From assembly GCA_964622665.1 (NCBI GenBank), contig CAZUUO010000035.1:1-5832 (forward strand): 5,832 bases of DNA, given 5' to 3'. This document shows, one piece after another, positions 1-4,396 of the stretch (positions are counted from its first letter, which is position 1; each line of letters starts with the position of its first letter). Origin of the DNA: CAZUUO01 sp964622665. GTDB taxonomy: Bacteria > Patescibacteriota > Patescibacteriia > Magasanikbacterales > GCA-002688135. The notes beneath the pieces are model-generated. The model worked only from the letters and a program-made list of their open reading frames with translations. It was not told where the DNA came from and ran no database searches. A program made the translations under genes and the position numbers.

Positions 1-950
1 GGATCAATACGATTACTGATGAGTATATAGTGTGCTATTGATTTAGGCACTATCGTTGCAACAGTATTTTCAATAGATTTTCTACCATTTTCAATTTTTT
101 GTTTCGTAAATATTTCCATGGTTTTTTCTTTGGTGGTTTCCGGAAATAGGTTAATGAGAATGGGGAGTGGATTGTTGGATGCGATTTTTTCAAAGGCGTA
201 GAGTGCAGAAAATGCAAATACAACGGGACCGGTGATACCACTATGGGTAAACATGAATGGTCCTTCTGGCATTTCTTTTTTTGTGCGTGGTGTTGAAATT
301 TTTGCAAATCCCCATGAAACGCCGGCAAGTTCTTTGATATGTTCGTCGCGAATAATATAGGAACTTAAACTGGGTGCTAGATCGGTGATGGTATGCCCTA
401 ACATTTCAGCAAAGGTGTATCCGTCACCTTGTGAACCGGTGTGGCGATAGGCTTGACCGCCGGTTGCGATAATAACTTTGTCTGCTGTTATTTCTGGTTT
501 ATCTTTGCAGGTGATGACAAATGTTTCATTTTGTTTGGTGATTGTTTGTACGGTGTGTGCGAGTTTTAGTTCGACTCGTGGTGATGTGGTCATTTTTTCA
601 AAGACTCCCACAATATCATGTCCATCATCTGAAATAGGGAACGCGCGTAAATCTTTTTGAATTTTGAGAGGGACGCCGTGCGCTTCAAACCATGCGTATA
701 CCGCTTCAGGGGGGAATGCGTAAAATGTGGATGTGAGAAATTTACTGCCGCGAGGGTATTTAGTGAATAAGGTTTTCATGGAACGAATACCGGTGGTTAC
801 GTTGCATCGACCACCTCCTGAAATAATGACTTTTTTACCCAATTCAGTATTGCGTTCAATAAGAATGACGCGAGCACGCTCGTCGTTTTCAAGGATGGTT
901 GCCATTGCCATCATACCCGCTGCTCCGCCGCCAATAATTGCGATTGTCAT
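1..950 (-). CDS. HI0933/BaiN-family FAD-dependent oxidoreductase, C-terminus cut by window edge
   Basis: This is a flavoprotein of the HI0933 family (often annotated as NAD(P)/FAD-dependent oxidoreductase or aminoacetone oxidase-like), probably cytosolic. The frame is open for 316 codons from the ATG at 948-950 to the left edge. Family members are usually about 390-420 residues, so roughly 80-100 C-terminal residues are missing. Visible motifs are the N-terminal dinucleotide loop IIGGGAAG (residues 5-12), an acidic residue at the end of the second strand (E32), the family hallmark SGGGRCNVT (44-52), RAFPIS (102-107), ATGG (162-165), TGSQGDGY (171-178) and THSGITGP (235-242). The substrate cannot be told from sequence; characterised relatives reduce bile-acid intermediates, but many are uncharacterised. 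It has a candidate promoter immediately upstream and no Shine-Dalgarno sequence. Its codons are richer in C and A (ACC, ATC, CTC) than those of the plus-strand genes. The family call is secure; the reaction is not. Confidence 0.93.
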   Translation of the reverse strand, partial: MTIAIIGGGAAGMMAMATILENDERARVILIERNTELGKKVIISGGGRCNVTTGIRSMKTLFTKYPRGSKFLTSTFYAFPPEAVYAWFEAHGVPLKIQKDLRAFPISDDGHDIVGVFEKMTTSPRVELKLAHTVQTITKQNETFVITCKDKPEITADKVIIATGGQAYRHTGSQGDGYTFAEMLGHTITDLAPSLSSYIIRDEHIKELAGVSWGFAKISTPRTKKEMPEGPFMFTHSGITGPVVFAFSALYAFEKIASNNPLPILINLFPETTKEKTMEIFTKQKIENGRKSIENTVATIVPKSIAHYILISNRID

Positions 951-960
951 AGTGATTATT

Positions 961-989
961 AGTATAGAGAATTGTAACTTTTTTGTCGA
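961..989 (-). promoter_or_regulatory. Candidate sigma70-type promoter for the HI0933-family gene
   Basis: Read on the minus strand, a -35 hexamer TCGACA (984-989) and a -10 hexamer TATACT (961-966) are separated by exactly 17 bases. Each matches the consensus at 5 of 6 positions. Only 10 bases lie between the -10 and the ATG, so transcription would begin about 3-5 bases before the start codon, giving an almost leaderless mRNA. The assignment rests on sequence match alone. Confidence 0.6.
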
Positions 990-994
990 AAATT

Positions 995-1015
995 AAAAAA
1001 AGCCCGTGGGCTTTT
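995..1015 (-). terminator. Intrinsic terminator of the small membrane-protein gene
   Basis: On the minus strand a 7-bp stem, AAAAGCC with GGCTTTT, closes a 4-base loop and runs into a stretch of seven T residues (995-1001). The upstream arm overlaps the TAA stop of the 105-residue gene (1014-1016). The -35 element of the next minus-strand gene begins only a few bases further on, so this hairpin separates the two minus-strand transcription units. On the plus strand the T-run is just four bases, so termination in that direction is unlikely to be efficient. Confidence 0.72.
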
Positions 1016-1331
1016 AGGATTCTTCGTTATTGTTGTTTGTTAGGCGTGCTAGCGCTTCAGTGTTTTTCTCATCGATTGCTTTTTTGATGAGTTCCATTCT
1101 TTTTTCTTCAAGTTTTACTTTACGTTCTTCCATTTTTAATTTTTCATTTTCTATTTTGAGTCTTTCATTTTCCCATTTTTCTTTTAGTTGGAGCCGCAAA
1201 TCCATCGGTTTTCTGATGAATATATTGTATGACATTCCTATACCTATGGCTCCTATAACAGTTGATGTGACAAGTAAGATTAATGCCATTGTGATAACAT
1301 CTAGTTTTGAGAACCACTCAAAAAAACCCAT
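1014..1331 (-). CDS. Small single-pass membrane protein with charged heptad-repeat helix, function unknown
   Basis: This 105-residue protein is not recognised as a named family. The N-terminus (1-12) is short and followed by one hydrophobic segment, about residues 13-36. The sequence RKP (40-42) just after it suggests, by the positive-inside rule, that the rest lies in the cytoplasm. Residues 44-90 form a long, highly charged predicted helix. Residues 54-81 are four consecutive 7-residue units, ENERLKI, ENEKLKM, EERKVKL and EEKRMEL. The tail is Asn/Glu-rich (99-104). The start is supported by GGAGGT five bases from the ATG, the only strong ribosome binding site in the window, and the gene has a candidate promoter and terminator of its own. 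It could be a membrane-anchored scaffold or oligomerising adaptor, but this is a guess from shape. The opposite-strand reading frame over the same bases lacks comparable support. Confidence 0.82.
   Translation of the reverse strand: MGFFEWFSKLDVITMALILLVTSTVIGAIGIGMSYNIFIRKPMDLRLQLKEKWENERLKIENEKLKMEERKVKLEEKRMELIKKAIDEKNTEALARLTNNNNEES
1089..1172 (-). repeat. Four tandem 21-bp units encoding heptads
   Basis: Four back-to-back 21-base units (1152-1172, 1131-1151, 1110-1130, 1089-1109 in coding order) encode residues 54-81 of the small membrane protein. The first two units agree at 17 of 21 bases; the last two have diverged further at DNA level but keep the same pattern of charged and hydrophobic residues. 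The arrangement suggests growth by in-frame duplication of one heptad codon block. Confidence 0.6.
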
Positions 1332-1335
1332 CTAT

Positions 1336-1341
1336 ACCTCC
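1336..1341 (-). promoter_or_regulatory. Strong Shine-Dalgarno site for the small membrane protein
   Basis: The minus strand reads GGAGGT just upstream of the ATG at 1329-1331, with about five bases between the GGAGG core and the start codon. It fixes both the strand and the start of the 105-residue gene. No other start in this window has an equally good match. Confidence 0.85.
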
Positions 1342-1361
1342 GGTGAAGGCTAGATGTTCGC

Positions 1362-1390
1362 ATGATATAGGATTTTACTAATTTTGTCCA
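1362..1390 (-). promoter_or_regulatory. Candidate promoter for the small membrane-protein gene
   Basis: On the minus strand, TGGACA (1385-1390) and TATCAT (1362-1367) are separated by 17 bases, each matching the consensus hexamers at 5 of 6 positions. The expected transcription start near 1355 leaves a leader of about 24 bases that contains the Shine-Dalgarno site. An overlapping TATATC would need a shorter, less favourable 15-base spacer. Confidence 0.5.
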
Positions 1391-1404
1391 TGTTTTGTGG
1401 TCAT

Positions 1405-1430
1405 ATACTATATTCACACTTGACTAGTAT
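1405..1430. repeat. Short inverted repeat in the divergent intergenic region
   Basis: ATACTA (1405-1410) and its reverse complement TAGTAT (1425-1430) flank a 14-base spacer. The right arm adjoins and overlaps by one base the candidate -35 element of the plus-strand operon. The spacing is compatible with a dimeric repressor site, but six-base AT-rich arms can arise by chance and no regulator gene is adjacent. Confidence 0.22.
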
Positions 1431-1448
1431 GAATTTACGGGGTACGGT
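1420..1448 (+). promoter_or_regulatory. Weak candidate promoter for the ABC/GST/cyclophilin operon
   Basis: TTGACT (1420-1425, 5 of 6) is followed after 17 bases by TACGGT (1443-1448). The latter matches only 3 of 6 consensus positions, but these are the three most conserved ones (first T, A and last T). Transcription would start about three bases before the ATG at 1458. A TATATA at 1448-1453 is closer to consensus but lies 22 bases from TTGACT, too far for a normal promoter. TATATT at 1409-1414 is a further alternative without a good -35. Confidence 0.35.
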
Positions 1449-1457
1449 ATATACGCT

Positions 1458-2354
1458 ATGAATTACGCTTTAGAAATAAAAGGAGTTTCAAAAGATTTTG
1501 AAACAAATAAAGGTAAGTTTACTGCGTTAGATGCACTTTCATTCTCTGTAGAAGAAGGAAAAATACATGGATTGTTGGGGCCTAATGGTGCTGGGAAGTC
1601 CACGTTAATTTCTTTAATTACGGGAATGCAACGTCCAACAGCAGGTTCAATTTTTGTGTTTGGGGTTGATGTGGTGAAAGATCCACATGCTGCTAAAAAA
1701 TTGATTGGTATTGTTCCTCAGGAATTGGTGATTGAAGCGGCATTTACGGTGTACGAAGTGCTGTATTATTTTGCGGGAATGAATGGGGTACCAGTACATG
1801 AACGAAAAGGACGCATTGAAGAAGTGCTTACTTCACTTGATTTGATTGATAAAATGAATGAACGCGCTCGTGGATTGTCTGGTGGTATGAAACGCCGCTT
1901 GATGGTTGCCAAAGCACTGATTCATAACCCACGATTGTTGATTTTGGATGAACCAACGGCTGGCGTTGATGTGTCATTGCGTCAAAAGATGTGGGAAGTG
2001 GTGCGATCATTACAAGAAAAGGGAACTTCGGTATTATTTACAACACATTATTTGGAAGAAGCTGAGCAGTTGTGTGAAACGGTGACCGTTATTAATAAGG
2101 GACAAGTTATAAAAGATGGAAAATTAAAAGATTTACAACGCGAATTTTCAAAGGAATTGATTTCTTTTGAATTATATGATTCAACAGTGCCACATTTGGA
2201 TGGTGTGTATAAAGAAGGAAATGAATATCATTTAGTATATAAAGATTTATCAGATGATATGCGCGACCTCATTGCACATTATGGTGATAATATTAAAACC
2301 ATTAAGAGTGGTGCTGCGTCACTGGAGTCAATTTTCTTAACCTTAACGAAATAA
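1458..2354 (+). CDS. ABC-2 type transporter, ATP-binding subunit
   Basis: This 298-residue cytoplasmic ATPase should power the membrane permease encoded immediately downstream. All ATPase motifs are present in order: Walker A GPNGAGKS (41-48), Q-loop glutamine Q88 in IVPQE, signature LSGGMKRR (140-147), Walker B LLILDE (160-165) followed by the D-loop near 168-171, and the switch histidine H197 in TTHYLEEAE. Methionine in the fifth signature position is usual in the NodI/DrrA-like (ABC-2) branch. Residues after about 225 form a C-terminal extension typical of that branch. An in-frame TAG at 1425-1427 rules out a longer upstream start, and the ATG has no Shine-Dalgarno sequence. It is the first gene of a four-gene plus-strand unit; the permease start follows after two bases. 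The substrate (drug, lipid, polysaccharide or peptide) cannot be inferred. Confidence 0.95.
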   Translation: MNYALEIKGVSKDFETNKGKFTALDALSFSVEEGKIHGLLGPNGAGKSTLISLITGMQRPTAGSIFVFGVDVVKDPHAAKKLIGIVPQELVIEAAFTVYEVLYYFAGMNGVPVHERKGRIEEVLTSLDLIDKMNERARGLSGGMKRRLMVAKALIHNPRLLILDEPTAGVDVSLRQKMWEVVRSLQEKGTSVLFTTHYLEEAEQLCETVTVINKGQVIKDGKLKDLQREFSKELISFELYDSTVPHLDGVYKEGNEYHLVYKDLSDDMRDLIAHYGDNIKTIKSGAASLESIFLTLTK

Positions 2355-2356
2355 CT

Positions 2357-3106
2357 ATGATGCAGTATTCATTTGCGTTGTATGCGCGTGAAGTTAAGCG
2401 ATTTCAAAAGATTTTGCTCGACACCTTGTTATCTCCCATTGTTTCGTTGTTATTGTATCTGTCAGTGTTTGGCGTCATATTAGGAAAAAGTGTGGTAATG
2501 GGTATTCCGTATGTTGCATATGTGTACATTGGTTTGTTGACCATGTCATTTGTGAATGCGAGTTTTTCAAATCCTGCATTTGCACTCGTGATTGGGAAAA
2601 ATTTGGGAACTAATGTTGATTTACAAGTGGTACCGGTGCGTCCCTTTGGTATTGCGTTGGCATATGCTTTTGCGGCGGCTACACGCGGTCTCCTGACGTT
2701 GTGTGCGGCGATTGCATTAACCGTGTGGTTTGTTCCTTCTATCACCATTCTCCACTTTCCATTATTAATCCTTACTCTTATTATAACCGGATTACTTTTT
2801 GGACTTATGGGAGTTGTGTTTGGTGTGTATGCTAAAAATTTCGAGGCGCTGACGTTTGTTACGTCGTTTGTATTACAGCCGATGATTTTTTTAGCAGGCA
2901 CCTTCTATCCTATTTCATCATTACCGGGATTTTGGCAAAACATTGCTGCATGGAATCCCGTACATCATGTGATGAATGCGATACGATATAGTGTGTTTGG
3001 AATTTCAGATAGTAGTGTTGTTGTTTCCTATGGTGTGCTGGTTGGATTGCTTGTGGTAATGTTATTATTAGCTCAGGTGTTTACGAAAAAGTTTTTGTAT
3101 CGTTAA
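2357..3106 (+). CDS. ABC-2 type transporter, membrane permease subunit
   Basis: This 249-residue integral membrane protein is the partner of the ATPase two bases upstream. Hydrophobic segments lie at about residues 20-43, 52-70, 103-126, 131-157, 164-186 and 221-242, the six-helix layout of ABC-2 permeases such as NodJ and DrrB. The family's C-terminal signature is clear: QPMIFLAGTFYPISSLPGFW (174-193) followed by NPVHHVMNAIRYSVFG (200-215). The N-terminal stretch (RE-KRFQK, about 11-18) is an amphipathic interface helix that should contact the ATPase. Length is normal for the family, with nothing truncated. The gene begins with two adjacent ATG codons and either could be used; no Shine-Dalgarno sequence precedes them, so translation may be coupled to the upstream gene. 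Direction is most likely export, as for nearly all known relatives; the cargo is unknown. Confidence 0.93.
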   Translation: MMQYSFALYAREVKRFQKILLDTLLSPIVSLLLYLSVFGVILGKSVVMGIPYVAYVYIGLLTMSFVNASFSNPAFALVIGKNLGTNVDLQVVPVRPFGIALAYAFAAATRGLLTLCAAIALTVWFVPSITILHFPLLILTLIITGLLFGLMGVVFGVYAKNFEALTFVTSFVLQPMIFLAGTFYPISSLPGFWQNIAAWNPVHHVMNAIRYSVFGISDSSVVVSYGVLVGLLVVMLLLAQVFTKKFLYR

Positions 3107-3123
3107 TTATTTATTATTTGTAT

Positions 3124-3720
3124 ATGATTAAAATTTTTGGACCAAGACAATCAAGTGCTGCTCGCTCATTGTGGACCATGGAAGAATTAGGTTTGCAATA
3201 TGAAGTCGTACCGGTGAACATGCAAGAAGGCGAACATAAATCTCCTGAGTTTTTAAAGATGAATCCAAACGGTAAAGTACCGGTCATGGTTGACGGAGAT
3301 TTGGTGTTATTTGAATCAATGGCCATCAATTTTTATTTATGTGGTCGTTATGATGGTGGAATGTTGCTTGGTGACAATGATAATGAAAAAGGTTTGGTAT
3401 TACAATGGAGTTTTTGGGTAGCAACACAACTTGCGTCACCTTTTGAATTGGTAGTAGTTGCAAAATGGCGCCAAATTCCTGAGGGAGAAGCACATGCTGC
3501 AGCTCGTGAAGAAATTACAAAATATTTAGGAATTTTAGAAGGCGTATTGGCTGGTAAAGATTATTTAGTTGGTAACAAATTCACACTTGCTGATTTGCAT
3601 GTTGTGTCAGTTGTTGGTAATGTTTCATTCATCGGATTTGATATGACTTCATTCCCTAATATTGCTGCCTATGTTGCGCGATGTACGGCTCGTGAAGCGT
3701 ATACCAAAGCTCGTGGATAA
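3124..3720 (+). CDS. Glutathione S-transferase-like protein
   Basis: This 198-residue soluble protein has the two-domain cytosolic GST layout. The thioredoxin-fold half (1-75) starts IKIFGPRQSSAARSLW, with S10/S11 where Ser- or Cys-type GSTs hold the thiol-activating residue. It continues with the cis-proline segment KVPVMVDG (51-58, P53) and the glutathione-contacting pair E64-S65 in LFESMAI. The helical half (from about 85) contains TLADLHV (154-160), matching the conserved N-capping box S/T-x-x-D. Length is typical. ATG at 3124 was preferred because family members begin right at the first strand; a TTG at 3118 would add only two residues. There is no Shine-Dalgarno sequence. It lies 17 bases after the permease and two before the cyclophilin. 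It may conjugate or reduce with glutathione or another thiol, or act as a thiol-binding chaperone; the actual cofactor is unknown. Confidence 0.92.
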   Translation: MIKIFGPRQSSAARSLWTMEELGLQYEVVPVNMQEGEHKSPEFLKMNPNGKVPVMVDGDLVLFESMAINFYLCGRYDGGMLLGDNDNEKGLVLQWSFWVATQLASPFELVVVAKWRQIPEGEAHAAAREEITKYLGILEGVLAGKDYLVGNKFTLADLHVVSVVGNVSFIGFDMTSFPNIAAYVARCTAREAYTKARG

Positions 3721-3722
3721 GT

Positions 3723-4331
3723 ATGAAAAAAGTATTATTATTTGTCAGTAGTGCGTTATTGTTTGTTGGTGCGTCATGTGCACCACGGATCAATCAAGTT
3801 CCGGTAACGCCAACTCCTGAGACTAATGTAAAAACTATGACCGAAGTACAACGAAGTATTGTAGTAATGAAAACAAATAAGGGGGATATTACTATTGAGT
3901 TATTCAATGATCTTTCACCAAAAACTGTTGAGAATTTTTTGAAACTTTCTCGCGATGGTTTTTATAATGGCACCCGTTTTCACCGCGTGATTAAAGATTT
4001 CATGATTCAAGGTGGCGATCCACAATCAAAAGATGTTTCATTGAAATCACGATGGGGAACAGGTGGTCCGGGATATCAATTTGCTGATGAATTTAATACG
4101 GTTCCTTTGGTGCGAGGTAATTTGGCAATGGCAAATTCAGGTCCTAACACCAACGGCTCACAATTTTTCATTGTTACTCTTGATGCAACTCCATGGTTAG
4201 ATGGTAAACATACTAATTTTGGTAAAGTGATTGATGGTATGAATGTTGTTGACGCTATTGAAAGTGTATCAACTAATCAAATGGATCAACCAGCAGAAGA
4301 TATTATTATCAATACAATCGAAGTTAAGTAA
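3723..4331 (+). CDS. Exported cyclophilin-type peptidyl-prolyl isomerase, possible lipoprotein
   Basis: This 202-residue protein catalyses cis-trans isomerisation of X-Pro bonds. Residues 1-18 are a signal peptide (MKK, then a hydrophobic run) ending in C19, so it is probably secreted and perhaps lipid-anchored. The lipobox is imperfect, with Gly rather than Leu/Val/Ile at -3 (G-A-S-C). A Pro/Thr-rich linker (about 20-44) leads to a complete cyclophilin domain (45-202). Compared with human cyclophilin A, the active-site residues are all present: R88 in FHRVI, F93, M94 and Q96 in FMIQGGD, A137 in LAMANSGPNTNGSQFF, F149, W158, L159 and H163. It should therefore be catalytically active as an envelope foldase. 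GGATAAG just upstream is a weak possible Shine-Dalgarno site. It is the last gene of the operon, followed by a strong terminator. Confidence 0.95.
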   Translation: MKKVLLFVSSALLFVGASCAPRINQVPVTPTPETNVKTMTEVQRSIVVMKTNKGDITIELFNDLSPKTVENFLKLSRDGFYNGTRFHRVIKDFMIQGGDPQSKDVSLKSRWGTGGPGYQFADEFNTVPLVRGNLAMANSGPNTNGSQFFIVTLDATPWLDGKHTNFGKVIDGMNVVDAIESVSTNQMDQPAEDIIINTIEVK

Positions 4332-4343
4332 AATGTTTTGCAC

Positions 4344-4374
4344 AAAACACTCGTGGTCGTCACGGGTGTTTTTT
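4344..4374 (+). terminator. Strong intrinsic terminator of the plus-strand operon
   Basis: A 12-bp stem is formed by AAAACACTCGTG (4344-4355) and CACGGGTGTTTT (4361-4372), with one T-G wobble and a 5-base loop. It is followed by, and partly includes, a run of six T residues (4369-4374). It starts 13 bases after the cyclophilin stop codon and should end the transcript that begins near 1455. Confidence 0.88.
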
Positions 4375-4382
4375 GTTATACT
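4374..4382 (+). promoter_or_regulatory. Candidate extended -10 promoter for the ABC exporter
   Basis: The sequence TGTTATACT fits the extended -10 form TGnTATAAT with one mismatch. Only a poor -35 (TGGTCG, 4354-4359, 3 of 6) lies at the 17-base distance, and it falls inside the terminator hairpin, so the TG dinucleotide would have to do most of the work. The first T is the last base of the terminator's T-run. The predicted transcription start is about 4389, between the two candidate ATG codons of the next gene. Confidence 0.5.
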
Positions 4383-4396
4383 GTTTGATGATTGCT

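Noticed and set aside
50..328. Minus-strand reading frame of 92 codons, also starting ATG
   Set aside because: It overlaps the oxidoreductase in another frame and encodes a Pro/Lys/His-rich sequence with no recognisable fold.
478..996. Plus-strand reading frames (478-660 and 727-996) within and just beyond the oxidoreductase
   Set aside because: Both lie almost wholly opposite a clear HI0933-family coding frame with conserved motifs, and show no domain or ribosome site of their own.
1030..1353. Plus-strand reading frame of 107 codons opposite the small membrane protein
   Set aside because: Its product is a low-complexity Ser/Phe-rich sequence that mirrors the Glu/Lys-rich codons of the minus-strand gene. 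The minus-strand gene has a strong ribosome binding site, promoter, terminator and a sensible membrane-plus-helix layout.
2404..2901. Minus-strand reading frame of 165 codons opposite the ABC permease
   Set aside because: The permease frame has family motifs and a membrane layout; the opposite frame has no coherent domain and is explained as an antisense shadow.
3118..3123. TTG start for the GST-like protein
   Set aside because: It adds only two residues (M-Y) before an ATG placed exactly where the GST fold begins, and no ribosome site favours it.
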